NCBI RefSeq assembly: GCF_000210075.1
Contig: NC_021017.1
Span: 278,604-342,603, forward strand
Source of the DNA: Bacteroides xylanisolvens XB1A
GTDB taxonomy: Bacteria; Bacteroidota; Bacteroidia; Bacteroidales; Bacteroidaceae
Direction of reading: 5' to 3'
DNA: 64,000 bases
Every line of letters begins with the position of its first letter. Positions within the stretch are counted from its first letter, which is position 1. Under the pieces are notes generated by a model that was not told the origin of the DNA, did no database searches, and saw only the letters and a list, made by a program, of their open reading frames with translations. Position numbers and translations under genes: made by a program. This document shows positions 8,966 to 18,061 of this stretch, piece by piece.

Positions 8966-9613
8966 ATGAATACAACGAAAACAATTGCAGCACTCTTCGA
9001 CTTTGACGGTGTCATCATGGATACAGAAACGCAGTACACTGTTTTTTGGGACGAGCAAGGACGGAAATATCTGAATGAAGAAGATTTCGGACGCCGTATC
9101 AAGGGACAGACGCTATTACAAATCTATGAAAAGCATTTCGCGGACAAACCCGAAGCACAGCTCGAAATAAGCGCTGAACTCAATGTTTACGAGAAAAAGA
9201 TGTCCTACGAATACATCCCCGGAGTAGAAGCCTTCATAGCCGATCTTCGTCGGAACGGTGCAAAGATAGCCGTAGTCACCAGCTCCAACGAAGAGAAGAT
9301 GGCCAACGTCTACAATGCCCATCCCGAATTTAAAGGAATGGTAGACCGCATCCTGACAGGAGAAATGTTTGCCCGTTCAAAACCCGCTCCCGACTGTTTC
9401 CTGCTGGGAATGGAAATCTTTGAAGCCACCCCCGAAAACTCCTACGTCTTTGAGGATTCTTTCCACGGCCTGCAAGCCGGCATGACTTCCGGGGCAACCG
9501 TGATCGGACTTGCCACCACCAACTCACGCGAAGCCATCACCGGAAAAGCCCATTATATAATAGACGACTTCACCGGCATGACATACGAAAAAATGATATC
9601 TCTCCATAAATAA
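8966..9613 (+). CDS. HAD family phosphatase (beta-phosphoglucomutase-like)
   Basis: Soluble HAD-superfamily enzyme of 215 residues. Motif I is FDFDGVIMDT with nucleophile Asp 12 and acid/base Asp 14. Motif II lies in VVTSSN, motif III Lys in RSKPAPD, and motif IV in VFEDSFHGLQAG. The small alpha-helical cap between residues about 18 and 85 places it in the subgroup that includes beta-phosphoglucomutase and small sugar-phosphate phosphatases. Mutase and phosphatase cannot be told apart here. It is a single gene with its own promoter and a strong terminator after it. Confidence 0.9.
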   Translation: MNTTKTIAALFDFDGVIMDTETQYTVFWDEQGRKYLNEEDFGRRIKGQTLLQIYEKHFADKPEAQLEISAELNVYEKKMSYEYIPGVEAFIADLRRNGAKIAVVTSSNEEKMANVYNAHPEFKGMVDRILTGEMFARSKPAPDCFLLGMEIFEATPENSYVFEDSFHGLQAGMTSGATVIGLATTNSREAITGKAHYIIDDFTGMTYEKMISLHK

Positions 9614-9707
9614 CGGCATTATTTTTAAATAGTTACCTCACTTATATTATATTAATAAATGAAATAAGAAAAATAACCGAGATAAATAAAAATAGTGAGA
9701 CCCACCC

Positions 9708-9760
9708 ATCCTTTCAAATGCCTTCCAACTATCCAAGCGAAGCATTTGAAAGGATTTTTT
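9708..9760 (+). terminator. Rho-independent terminator after the HAD gene
   Basis: A 14-bp perfect inverted repeat (ATCCTTTCAAATGC, 9708-9721, with its complement at 9742-9755) followed by a run of T to 9760. Confidence 0.85.
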
Positions 9761-9792
9761 GCTTTTCTTTCCCAGTTATGAATTAAATGTTA

Positions 9793-9800
9793 TAACTTTG
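9793..9800 (+). promoter_or_regulatory. -7 box for panB
   Basis: TAACTTTG matches TAnnTTTG; a TTTC sequence about 21 nt upstream is a weak -33 element. The leader to the panB ATG would be about 75 nt and contains the 28-bp repeat. Confidence 0.55.
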
Positions 9801-9842
9801 CCGCAATTTTTGAAAGCGTCCAAATGCGCAGACATCAATGAC

Positions 9843-9870
9843 ATAAATCATAATTCATAAATCATAAATT
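9843..9870. repeat. 28-bp AT-rich direct repeat, copy 2
   Basis: Identical to 2486-2513. It ends 8 bases before the panB ATG, so it forms part of the panB leader and ribosome-loading region. Confidence 0.7.
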
Positions 9871-9878
9871 AAAAAGAC

Positions 9879-10700
9879 ATGGCTGGTTATATATCAGATG
9901 ACACAAGAAAGGTGACTACTCATCGCTTGGTTGAAATGAAACAGAGAGGCGAAAAAATATCTATGCTGACTGCGTATGATTACACAATGGCACAGATTGT
10001 AGACGGTGCGGGAATGGACGTAATCCTGGTAGGCGACTCCGCTTCTAACGTAATGGCAGGTAACGTGACTACATTACCTATCACGCTCGACCAAATGATT
10101 TATCATGCCAAATCCGTAGTACGTGGTGTAAAGCGGGCGATGGTGGTAGTTGATATGCCTTTCGGATCTTACCAGGGCAATGAGATGGAGGGCCTTGCTT
10201 CCGCTATCCGCATCATGAAAGAAAGTCACGCTGACGCATTGAAGCTCGAAGGCGGTGAAGAAATCATCGACACGGTGAAACGTATCGTATGCGCCGGTAT
10301 CCCTGTGATGGGACATTTGGGACTCATGCCTCAATCCATTAACAAATACGGAACCTATACCGTACGTGCCAAAGACGAAGCCGAAGCCGACAAACTGATT
10401 CGCGACGCCCATTTATTGGAAGAAGCAGGCTGTTTTGCCATTGTACTCGAAAAAATCCCCGCTACCCTTGCAGAGCGTGTAGCTTCCGAACTCACTATTC
10501 CTATCATCGGAATCGGTGCCGGCGGCCACGTAGACGGTCAGGTATTGGTTATTCAGGACATGCTTGGCATGAACAACGGATTCCGTCCGCGTTTCTTACG
10601 TCGTTATGCTGACTTGTACACAGTGATGACCGACGCCATCAGCCGTTACGTTTCCGACGTGAAGAATTGCTACTTCCCCAACGAGAAGGAACAATATTAA
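9879..10700 (+). CDS. panB: 3-methyl-2-oxobutanoate hydroxymethyltransferase
   Basis: First committed enzyme of pantothenate (coenzyme A) synthesis: it transfers a hydroxymethyl group from methylene-tetrahydrofolate to 2-ketoisovalerate, giving ketopantoate. The 273-residue length is normal. Conserved blocks are [53 protein letters not shown] and IPIIGIGAG, in the usual PanB order around the metal and substrate site. The start ATG is preceded by an AT-rich leader. An MFS transporter follows 8 bases later on the same transcript. The pathway partners panC and panD are not in the window. Confidence 0.97.
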   Translation: MAGYISDDTRKVTTHRLVEMKQRGEKISMLTAYDYTMAQIVDGAGMDVILVGDSASNVMAGNVTTLPITLDQMIYHAKSVVRGVKRAMVVVDMPFGSYQGNEMEGLASAIRIMKESHADALKLEGGEEIIDTVKRIVCAGIPVMGHLGLMPQSINKYGTYTVRAKDEAEADKLIRDAHLLEEAGCFAIVLEKIPATLAERVASELTIPIIGIGAGGHVDGQVLVIQDMLGMNNGFRPRFLRRYADLYTVMTDAISRYVSDVKNCYFPNEKEQY

Positions 10701-10708
10701 GATAGTAT

Positions 10709-11866
10709 ATGGCAGTTAAATTGTGGACAGTTCATTTTATGCGGATATGTGTAGCTAATTTGCTGTTGTTTATATCCTTGTATGTGTTATTTCCGGTACT
10801 TTCCGTAGAGATGGCCGACCGTCTCGGAGTGCCGGCCGCACAGACAGGAGTAATCTTTCTTTTTTTCACCTTGGGGATGTTCCTTATCGGTCCTTTCCAT
10901 GCCTACCTGGTAGATGCCTACAAACGTAAATACGTATGTATGTTTGCCGCTGCCCTGATGGTAGTGGCGACGATTGGGTACGCCTTTGTGACGAACTTCA
11001 CAGAACTAATCCTGTTGAGTACCGTGCAAGGACTGGCCTTTGGCATAGGCACTACTGCCGGTATCACCTTGGCTATCGACATCACCAACTCCACACTGCG
11101 GAGCGCGGGAAATGTCAGCTTCTCGTGGACGGCACGTCTGGGAATGCTTTTGGGGATTATCCTCGGAGTGTGGCTCTATCAAAGCCACTCATTCCAAAAC
11201 CTGCTCACTGTATCTGTCATAACCGGAGCTGTAGGAATTCTCATGCTATCGGGGGTATATGTACCTTTCCGTGCGCCGATTGTCACTAAACTCTATTCCT
11301 TCGACCGCTTCTTATTGCTTCGTGGATGGGTTCCCGCTATCAACCTGATTCTGATAACATTTGTTCCGGGCTTACTGATTCCAATGGTACACCCTTTCCT
11401 AAACGATTTCGTACTCGGAAACGTGGGAATCCCCGTACCGTTCTTTGTCGGCACAACCCTCGGATACATTATCTCCCTGTTCATCGCGCGCCTGTTCTTT
11501 TTTAAAGAGAAGACACTGCGCTTGGTCATTATAGGAATCGGGTTGGAAATGGTAGCCATGTCCTTATTGAACACAGACCTTTCGATAGGCATCTCTTCCG
11601 TACTCTTGGGATTGGGTTTAGGTTTAACCATGCCGGAATTCCTGATGATATTTGTGAAACTATCCCATCATTGCCAACGCGGAACAGCCAACACTACCCA
11701 TTTGTTGGCAAGCGAAGTTGGTATCTCCCTGGGTATCGCTACTGCGTGCTACATGGAATTGGATACAGACAAGATGCTCCATACCGGACAGATGGTAGCT
11801 TCTATCGCTTTGCTGTTCTTCGTATTGGTCACTTATCCTTATTATATAAAGAAGAAGGTAAGATAA
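10709..11866 (+). CDS. MFS transporter
   Basis: A 385-residue inner-membrane protein with twelve predicted helices, the major facilitator fold. The loop between helices 2 and 3 carries the family's basic motif (GPFHAYLVDAYKRKYV). It begins 8 bases after panB, so the two are co-transcribed. That linkage is common in Bacteroidales but does not by itself show that it moves pantothenate or a precursor. The substrate is unknown. Confidence 0.9.
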   Translation: MAVKLWTVHFMRICVANLLLFISLYVLFPVLSVEMADRLGVPAAQTGVIFLFFTLGMFLIGPFHAYLVDAYKRKYVCMFAAALMVVATIGYAFVTNFTELILLSTVQGLAFGIGTTAGITLAIDITNSTLRSAGNVSFSWTARLGMLLGIILGVWLYQSHSFQNLLTVSVITGAVGILMLSGVYVPFRAPIVTKLYSFDRFLLLRGWVPAINLILITFVPGLLIPMVHPFLNDFVLGNVGIPVPFFVGTTLGYIISLFIARLFFFKEKTLRLVIIGIGLEMVAMSLLNTDLSIGISSVLLGLGLGLTMPEFLMIFVKLSHHCQRGTANTTHLLASEVGISLGIATACYMELDTDKMLHTGQMVASIALLFFVLVTYPYYIKKKVR

Positions 11867-11870
11867 AATA

Positions 11871-11963
11871 GACAGAAGAACAAAAGAACATATTTCAGGA
11901 GTGATGATTGTTTTTTGATTTTCATCATACGTATCCAAAAATATGTTCTTTTGTTCTTCTGTC
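11871..11963. terminator. Long inverted repeat between convergent genes
   Basis: Perfect 23-bp arms (11871-11893 and 11941-11963, beginning GACAGAAGAACA) around a 47-nt loop, between the MFS gene (+) and relA (-). It would fold in either transcript and probably acts as a shared terminator or 3'-end barrier. Confidence 0.7.
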
Positions 11964-11969
11964 TTAACT

Positions 11970-14186
11970 TTAATTCCTGCTCACCTGTTTTACTCCCTTC
12001 ACCGTCCGTAATTTCTTGATAAGAGCCTCCAAACGCCCCGTATCACCCACCATTACCGTCAGTGTGCCAGAGAATAACCCATCGTTCGAATCAATACCGA
12101 TAGAACGTAGCGTGATACCATTCTCTTTCGAGATGATCGAAGTAATATTTGTTACGATACCAATATCATCATGTCCTACAACGCGCAGCGTGATCGGATA
12201 TTGCGTACCTTCCGACTTGCCCGCCCAGCGAGCCTTCACAATCCGGTAGCCGAAACGTTCGCGCATCTGGTTCGCGTTCGGACAATCCGACCGGTGTATC
12301 TTGATACCGCCGCTCACCGTTACGAACCCGAACACATCATCGCCATAAATCGGGTTACAACATTTAGCCAGTTTAAACTCCAGTCCTTTCAGATTCTGGT
12401 CAATCACCAGTACATCCTCTTTAGATGTCGTTTCCTCCTGCGCGGTTTGCAAATTATACCCTTCGGCACTCCGATAAACAATTTCATCGTGCGTATCGCT
12501 GTCCCGTTTTTGCTGCTCAATGTATTTATCCAGAATCTCGTTCACATCCAGTCCGCCATCGGCAATCCGTTGATAAAACTCCGTCACGTTCTTGAATCCC
12601 AAACGCTTGATGAGGCGCATCATGGTCGCTTCATCATACTCCAGTTTGCGGTTCTTGAATTTTCGTTCCAGCGTCTCTTTGGCAAACGCATGTTGGCGTG
12701 CCACCATCTCTTTGAGCGCCTGGCGTATCTTGGTGCGTGCTTTGGAAGTCGTCACGATGTTCAGCCAGTCCTGTTTCGGAGTCTGGGTGTTTGAAGTCAT
12801 GATCTCCACCTGGTCGCCGCTGTTCAACTTCTGCTTCAACTGCACATTCTTGCCGTTCACTTTCGCGCCGATACACTTGCATCCCAACTTACTATGTATA
12901 TGGAAAGCAAAATCAAGCACCGTAGCCCCTTTAGCCAGCTTGAACAAATCCCCTTTGGGCGTAAAGACAAACACTTCATCCTCGTAGAGATCCATCTTAA
13001 ACTGATCCATCACCTTCATCGAGTCGTTGTCCGCGTTCTCCAACGCCTCCCGCACGGAAGTCAACCACTCGTCCAAGCCCGTTTCTCCTTTGATACCTTT
13101 ATATCTCCAGTGCGCAGCCAGTCCGCGTTCCGCGATCTCGTCCATCCGTCGGGTACGTATCTGCACTTCCACCCATTTCCCTTCCGGGCCCATCACGGTG
13201 ATGTGCAACGACTCGTAACCATTACTCTTCGGTATTGAAAGCCAGTCGCGCAGACGCTTCGGGTTCGGCTGGTACATATCCGTCACAATCGAATACACCT
13301 GCCAACACTCCTGCTTCTCCTTCGCCGGGTCCGGTTCCGAATCCAGTATGATACGGATGGCGAACAAGTCATAAATCCCCTCAAAAGGAGTCTTTTGCTT
13401 CTGAATCTTGTTCCATATCGAATGAATCGACTTCGTGCGTCCCTTGATGTCGAACTTCAGTCCCGCTTCCGCCACCTTCTTTTGGATCGGTTCGATAAAA
13501 GCGGCGATATACTTGTCGCGGGAAGCCTTTGTTTCGTTCAGCTTATCCTTGATGAAATAATATGTCTCTTTCTGCGTATATTTGAGAGACAAATCCTCCA
13601 GTTCCGATTTCAGCTTATACAATCCCAGCTTGTGAGCCAGCGGAGCATACAGATATGCTGCTTCGTTTGCTACCTTGATCCGGTCCTCCTCGTTGCCTGT
13701 ATCCTTTATTTTGCGCATCACGTTCACGCGGTCGGCAATCATAATCAGGATTACGCGCATATCCTCCGCAAACGACAGCAGCAGATTACGGAAATTCTCC
13801 GACTCGATGGCAGGGCTTTTGGCATACAGCTCGTTCGTCTTCACCAATCCCTTGATGATACTTGCCACGTCTTCACCATATTCGGCGTTCACCTCGTCGA
13901 TAGACAATACATGGCCTTTCACGATTTCGTGCAACATGATCCCGATCAGGCACGAACCTTTCATACCGATTTCCTCGGCAACGATCACTGCTGTTTGTAA
14001 ATCTCTGATGACGGGATTCATCCCGAAGTTATTGCGTTGCAGACCGTTACATTGGGCCGCCTTGATAAGATGTTTCTTTAACTTTTGGCAATCTCTCCAG
14101 AAAATACTGTCTCCGGCGGACTGCAATAAATGTCGATAGAGTGAAAAAAGCTCCTTTTTTTCCTCCAATGTAAAAAAGTCGTCCAT
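11970..14186 (-). CDS. relA: RelA/SpoT-family (p)ppGpp synthetase with degenerate hydrolase domain
   Basis: Long RSH protein of 738 residues from the ATG at 14186; an extension to 14240 would need a TTG start. Order: HD-like domain (1-180), synthetase (about 230-370), TGS (about 400-460), zinc-finger region with Cys pair KCCNP, and ACT at the end. The synthetase is intact: GRTKSIHSIWNKIQ, YDLFAIRII, RLRD (the positively charged RXKD type), SNGYESLH and EVQIRT. The hydrolase site is not: the usual HDxxED reads HEIVKG (from His 86), and the usual HP before it reads NP. It should therefore make but not degrade the stringent alarmone (inference from motifs). Another RSH enzyme must supply hydrolysis. 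Confidence 0.95.
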   Translation of the reverse strand: MDDFFTLEEKKELFSLYRHLLQSAGDSIFWRDCQKLKKHLIKAAQCNGLQRNNFGMNPVIRDLQTAVIVAEEIGMKGSCLIGIMLHEIVKGHVLSIDEVNAEYGEDVASIIKGLVKTNELYAKSPAIESENFRNLLLSFAEDMRVILIMIADRVNVMRKIKDTGNEEDRIKVANEAAYLYAPLAHKLGLYKLKSELEDLSLKYTQKETYYFIKDKLNETKASRDKYIAAFIEPIQKKVAEAGLKFDIKGRTKSIHSIWNKIQKQKTPFEGIYDLFAIRIILDSEPDPAKEKQECWQVYSIVTDMYQPNPKRLRDWLSIPKSNGYESLHITVMGPEGKWVEVQIRTRRMDEIAERGLAAHWRYKGIKGETGLDEWLTSVREALENADNDSMKVMDQFKMDLYEDEVFVFTPKGDLFKLAKGATVLDFAFHIHSKLGCKCIGAKVNGKNVQLKQKLNSGDQVEIMTSNTQTPKQDWLNIVTTSKARTKIRQALKEMVARQHAFAKETLERKFKNRKLEYDEATMMRLIKRLGFKNVTEFYQRIADGGLDVNEILDKYIEQQKRDSDTHDEIVYRSAEGYNLQTAQEETTSKEDVLVIDQNLKGLEFKLAKCCNPIYGDDVFGFVTVSGGIKIHRSDCPNANQMRERFGYRIVKARWAGKSEGTQYPITLRVVGHDDIGIVTNITSIISKENGITLRSIGIDSNDGLFSGTLTVMVGDTGRLEALIKKLRTVKGVKQVSRN

Positions 14187-14258
14187 ATTCAATCTTGTTA
14201 ATTCGATGTAAAAGTAGTTTTTTTTCCGGTTATTCGGCAAGAAGTAAATAACATTTTG

Positions 14259-14266
14259 TATTTTTG
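14259..14266 (+). promoter_or_regulatory. -7 box for the DUF4301 gene
   Basis: TATTTTTG matches TAnnTTTG, 26 bases upstream of the ATG at 14293. No clear -33 box. Confidence 0.45.
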
Positions 14267-14292
14267 GGCATCAATTAATAAAATTAGATATT

Positions 14293-15810
14293 ATGATAAC
14301 GACACAGGACAAAGAGTTGCTTGCCAAGAAAGGCATCACGGAAGAGCAAATTGCAGAACAATTAGCATGCTTCCAGACGGGATTTCCCTTTTTAAAACTG
14401 GATGCGGCAGCTTCCATCGAAAAGGGCATATTAGCTCCCGACGCAGAAGAACAGAAGGCTTATCTGGCCGCCTGGGATGCATATACAAACACAGATAAGA
14501 CTGTTGTGAAGTTCGTGCCTGCCTCCGGTGCTGCAAGTCGTATGTTTAAGAATCTATTCGAGTTTCTGTCCGCCGATTATGACCAGCCGACTACCAAGTT
14601 CGAGCAGGCCTTCTTTGACGGAATCAAGAATTTTGCTTTCTATGACGATCTGAATGTGGCCTGTCAGCGAATCTCCGGAAAAGACATTCCCGGACTGATG
14701 GAAGAAGGCAACTATAAAGCAGTGGTGTCCGCCCTGCTGGAGACTGCAGGACTGAACTATGGCGCACTACCGAAAGGTCTGCTCAAATTCCATAAATATC
14801 CCGAAGGCTCCCGCACTCCGATGGAGGAACATCTTGCCGAAGGCGCTCTGTATGCAGCCGGCAAGAGCGGCAAAGTGAACGTACACTTCACCGTGTCTAC
14901 CGAACACCGCGAACTTTTCAAGAAGCTCGTGACGGAAAAAGTGGACGACTTCGCCAAACGTTACGGCGTAGACTATTACATCACCTTCTCCGAGCAGAAG
15001 CCAAGTACCGACACCATTGCTGCCGATATGGACAACCAACCGTTCCGCGACAACGGCAAACTGCTGTTCCGTCCCGGTGGTCATGGCGCGCTGATTGAGA
15101 ACCTGAACGACTTGGACGCAGACATCATCTTCATCAAGAACATCGACAACGTAGTGCCCGACCGTTTGAAAGCCGACACCGTTACGTATAAGAAACTGAT
15201 TGCCGGAGTGCTCGTGACCCTGCAAAAACAAGTATTCGAATACCTCACGCTGCTCGACAGCGGCAAGTATACGCACGACCAGATGATGGAAATGCTTCAA
15301 TTCCTGCAAAAGAAACTCTTCTGCAAGAATCCGGAAACAAAAGATCTCGAAGACTCCGTACTGGCCATTTACCTCAAAAACAAGTTCAACCGTCCGATGC
15401 GTGTCTGCGGAATGGTGAAGAACGTAGGCGAACCCGGCGGCGGTCCGTTCCTTGCTTACAATAGCGACGGAACCATCTCCCTGCAAATCCTCGAAAGCTC
15501 GCAGATCGACATGGACGATCCGGAGAAGAAAGAAATGTTCGAGAAGGGTACGCACTTCAATCCGGTAGACCTCGTATGCGCTGTGCGTGATTATAAAGGA
15601 CATAAATTCGACCTGGTGAAATATGTAGATAAAGCCACCGGCTTCATCTCCTACAAATCGAAGAACGGTAAAGACCTGAAAGCCCTCGAACTTCCCGGTT
15701 TGTGGAATGGTGCGATGAGCGACTGGAATACCGTCTTTGTAGAAGTTCCTCTTTCTACCTTTAACCCGGTGAAGACAGTGAATGACTTGTTGCGTGAGCA
15801 ACATCAGTAA
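14293..15810 (+). CDS. DUF4301 family protein
   Basis: Large soluble protein of 505 residues with no signal peptide or membrane helix. It looks like the DUF4301 family found across Bacteroidetes. A conserved segment FVPASGAASRMF near residue 75 recalls the glycine-rich N-terminal loop of sugar nucleotidyltransferases, and another glycine-rich block (NVGEPGGGPF) lies near residue 376; both are suggestive only. Codon use is strong and regular, as in well expressed genes. It is divergent from relA across a 107-bp spacer and ends just before an inverted-repeat element. Biochemical function is unknown. Confidence 0.8.
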   Translation: MITTQDKELLAKKGITEEQIAEQLACFQTGFPFLKLDAAASIEKGILAPDAEEQKAYLAAWDAYTNTDKTVVKFVPASGAASRMFKNLFEFLSADYDQPTTKFEQAFFDGIKNFAFYDDLNVACQRISGKDIPGLMEEGNYKAVVSALLETAGLNYGALPKGLLKFHKYPEGSRTPMEEHLAEGALYAAGKSGKVNVHFTVSTEHRELFKKLVTEKVDDFAKRYGVDYYITFSEQKPSTDTIAADMDNQPFRDNGKLLFRPGGHGALIENLNDLDADIIFIKNIDNVVPDRLKADTVTYKKLIAGVLVTLQKQVFEYLTLLDSGKYTHDQMMEMLQFLQKKLFCKNPETKDLEDSVLAIYLKNKFNRPMRVCGMVKNVGEPGGGPFLAYNSDGTISLQILESSQIDMDDPEKKEMFEKGTHFNPVDLVCAVRDYKGHKFDLVKYVDKATGFISYKSKNGKDLKALELPGLWNGAMSDWNTVFVEVPLSTFNPVKTVNDLLREQHQ

Positions 15811-15823
15811 TTGTATATCTATG

Positions 15824-15942
15824 TTCACCACAGATTACACGGATTAACACAGATTCTTAATTACCGATAATGGTTGAGATATAAAAAGAAAAAAGGATGC
15901 ATCCGAATTCAATCTGTGTTAATCTGTGTAATCTGTGGTGAA
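15824..15942. repeat. Inverted-repeat element (CACAGATTACAC family), copy 1
   Basis: Arms of 32 bp (15824-15855 and 15911-15942) match at 31 of 32 positions and enclose 55 bp. Each arm is itself made of degenerate CACAGATTA steps. A related element with the same arm sequence lies at 53054-53142. It could act as a bidirectional terminator or be a small non-autonomous mobile element. Confidence 0.8.
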
Positions 15943-15963
15943 ACTTAAAAAAGAGTGTTTAGA

Positions 15964-16587
15964 ATGAATCAGATAGAGAAGATCATCGATATTGCTACTT
16001 GGAACAGAAGAGAACATTACGAACATTTCAGTGCTTTTGACGATCCTTTTTTTGGAGTGACGGTCAACGTAGATTGTACGCGCGCGTATCAGGAAGCCAA
16101 AGACAAAGGCGTTTCCTTTTCCCTGCTCGTCCTTCACCGCATCGTGACTGCCGCGGCTGCCGTGGAAGAGTTCCGCTACCGCATCGAAGGCAATCGAGTG
16201 GTGTGTTATGACAGTCTTCTGCCCGAAGCCACTGTGGGGCGTGCCGACCACACCTTTTCTTTTGCCGCTTTTGAATACGATCCGGACGAACTCGTCTTTA
16301 TTCGTCGGGCAAAAGCCGAGATGGAACGCCTGCAAGCCACTACGGGACTCAACAAAGGAGGTACGTTTCATCCCAACGCCATTCATTATTCGGCTGTGCC
16401 GTGGCTCTCTTTCACCGATATGAAGCATCCCACCAATATGCGTTCGGGCGACAGCGTTCCCAAAATCTCCACCGGTAAATACTTCCGCGAAGGAGAAAGG
16501 CTGATGATGCCCGTTTCCGTCACTTGCCATCATGGATTGATGGATGGCTATCATGTAGCGCAGTTTATCGAGAAGCTCCATTTATAA
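15964..16587 (+). CDS. CatA-like O-acetyltransferase
   Basis: A 207-residue protein of the type A chloramphenicol acetyltransferase fold. The active-site signature HHGLMDG (189-195) carries the catalytic histidine and structural aspartate, and NVDCTRAY and SFTDMKHP segments also match the family. The ATG at 15964 is chosen over an upstream GTG at 15955. Enzymes of this group use acetyl-CoA to acetylate a hydroxyl; many chromosomal Bacteroidetes members have no proven drug substrate, so resistance should not be assumed. The outer-membrane deacylase gene follows 34 bases later and may be co-transcribed. Confidence 0.87.
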   Translation: MNQIEKIIDIATWNRREHYEHFSAFDDPFFGVTVNVDCTRAYQEAKDKGVSFSLLVLHRIVTAAAAVEEFRYRIEGNRVVCYDSLLPEATVGRADHTFSFAAFEYDPDELVFIRRAKAEMERLQATTGLNKGGTFHPNAIHYSAVPWLSFTDMKHPTNMRSGDSVPKISTGKYFREGERLMMPVSVTCHHGLMDGYHVAQFIEKLHL

Positions 16588-16621
16588 ACTTCGTTCTGAA
16601 AAAGACTAACCAGACTATGAT

Positions 16622-18016
16622 ATGAGAGTAAAGATACCCAGACGGGAAATCATCCTATTCTGTTCCGCCTTGCTTTTCCCCGTTGCTTCGCTGTGCGCGC
16701 AAGAAGTGGGGCAGGAGGTGAAAGAGGTCAGGCAAGACGTGGAGCAACTCCAGCAGGACGTCCGCGAACTTCGTGAAGAAGTGCGTCGATTGCAGGAAGA
16801 ACTTCATGGATTCCGGCGCAACAGTTTCCCGCAATGTGGCATGGACACGGTAGCTCCTTACGTTCCCCATCGGTTCATTCACCGGTTGGGGATAGAAGCT
16901 CGGCCGCAATACGTGTTCCCCACCAATCCTTTCCTGCAAGGAGAGAACGAACGGTGGAAGCCCATCCAAAGTTCCTTTGCCGCTCATTTGAAATATTCCT
17001 TCAAGTTTCGTCCCAATACCTGTGCCGACCGTATCTACGGCGGAGCCTACCAAGGCTTCGGCTTGGCCGTCACCACCTTTGGCGACCGTAAGCAACTCGG
17101 TGATCCGGTGACGTTCTATGTCTTTCAGGGCGCACGTATCGCCCGTTTCAATCCCCGTCTTTCGCTCAATTACGAGTGGAATTTCGGCCTTTCTGCCGGA
17201 TGGAAACCATACGATAACGATTACAACTCCTACAACGGAGCGGTAGGTTCACGGGTGAATGCGTATCTCAATGCAGGTATCTACCTCAATTGGTCGCTTT
17301 CCCGTTATTTCGATTTTATCATCGGCGGAGATTTTACGCATTTCTCCAACGGCAACACCAAATTCCCCAACGCAGGAGTGAACACCACCGGAGCGAAAAT
17401 CGGTCTGGTGTACAACTTCAACCGTGAAGAATCCGACCTGACCAAGTCTTTGGTCAAGCCGTATATTCCCCGTTTTCCCCGTCATATCAGTTACGACCTT
17501 GTGTTGTTCGGCTCGTGGAGACGGAAAGGCGTGTACGTAGAAAGCGGGAAGCAGATAGCTTCGCCGGGCAGTTACCCCGTGGCGGGATTCAACTTTGCCC
17601 CGATGTACAACCTCAACTATAAGCTGCGATTCGGCGTCTCGCTGGACGGTGTTTATGACGGTAGTGCCAATGTGTACACCGAAGACCGGATTGTGGAGTA
17701 CGATTACGATGGAGGCAGCGGCACTTCCGAACGCAGGTTTCTTGTGCCGGGCATTCAGCATCAGCTTGCTCTCGGACTTTCGGGACGGGCGGAGTATGTA
17801 ATGCCGTTTTTCACCATCAATGTCGGTTTGGGAACGAATGTGCTGGGGCGTGGCGATTTGCGGGGGCTGTATCAGGTCTTTGCGTTGAAGATAGACGTGA
17901 CACGTAGCTCTTTCCTTCACATCGGTTACAATCTCCAAAACTTTCAGACACCTAATTATCTGATGCTCGGCTTGGGATTCCGTTTCAATAATAAGTATCC
18001 TAAGGTGCGTCATTAG
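16622..18016 (+). CDS. Acyloxyacyl hydrolase, PagL-like lipid A deacylase
   Basis: Outer-membrane protein of 464 residues with a signal peptide ending near LCAQ (about residue 26). A short charged coiled coil (about 28-65, repeated EVRQDVEQLQQDVREL-like heptads) precedes a beta-barrel. The barrel contains THFSNGN with His 240, Ser 242 and Asn 243, the signature of PagL enzymes, which remove the 3-O acyl chain of lipid A with a His-Ser pair. The protein is much longer than Pseudomonas PagL, and the coiled coil is an addition. Role inferred: remodelling of lipid A or a related outer-membrane lipid. Confidence 0.82.
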   Translation: MRVKIPRREIILFCSALLFPVASLCAQEVGQEVKEVRQDVEQLQQDVRELREEVRRLQEELHGFRRNSFPQCGMDTVAPYVPHRFIHRLGIEARPQYVFPTNPFLQGENERWKPIQSSFAAHLKYSFKFRPNTCADRIYGGAYQGFGLAVTTFGDRKQLGDPVTFYVFQGARIARFNPRLSLNYEWNFGLSAGWKPYDNDYNSYNGAVGSRVNAYLNAGIYLNWSLSRYFDFIIGGDFTHFSNGNTKFPNAGVNTTGAKIGLVYNFNREESDLTKSLVKPYIPRFPRHISYDLVLFGSWRRKGVYVESGKQIASPGSYPVAGFNFAPMYNLNYKLRFGVSLDGVYDGSANVYTEDRIVEYDYDGGSGTSERRFLVPGIQHQLALGLSGRAEYVMPFFTINVGLGTNVLGRGDLRGLYQVFALKIDVTRSSFLHIGYNLQNFQTPNYLMLGLGFRFNNKYPKVRH

Positions 18017-18061
18017 AAATGTCCGTCCGGTGGTCTGTCGAATCAAGTAAGGAATCTCAAA

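Noticed and set aside
14767..15831. 354-codon open frame on the minus strand opposite the DUF4301 gene
   Set aside because: Shadow of the strongly coded plus-strand gene; its protein has no signature, and codon-position bias belongs to the other strand.
15964..16587. Antibiotic resistance gene (chloramphenicol)
   Set aside because: The fold and active site fit, but chromosomal relatives often have no drug activity and no mobile context is present.
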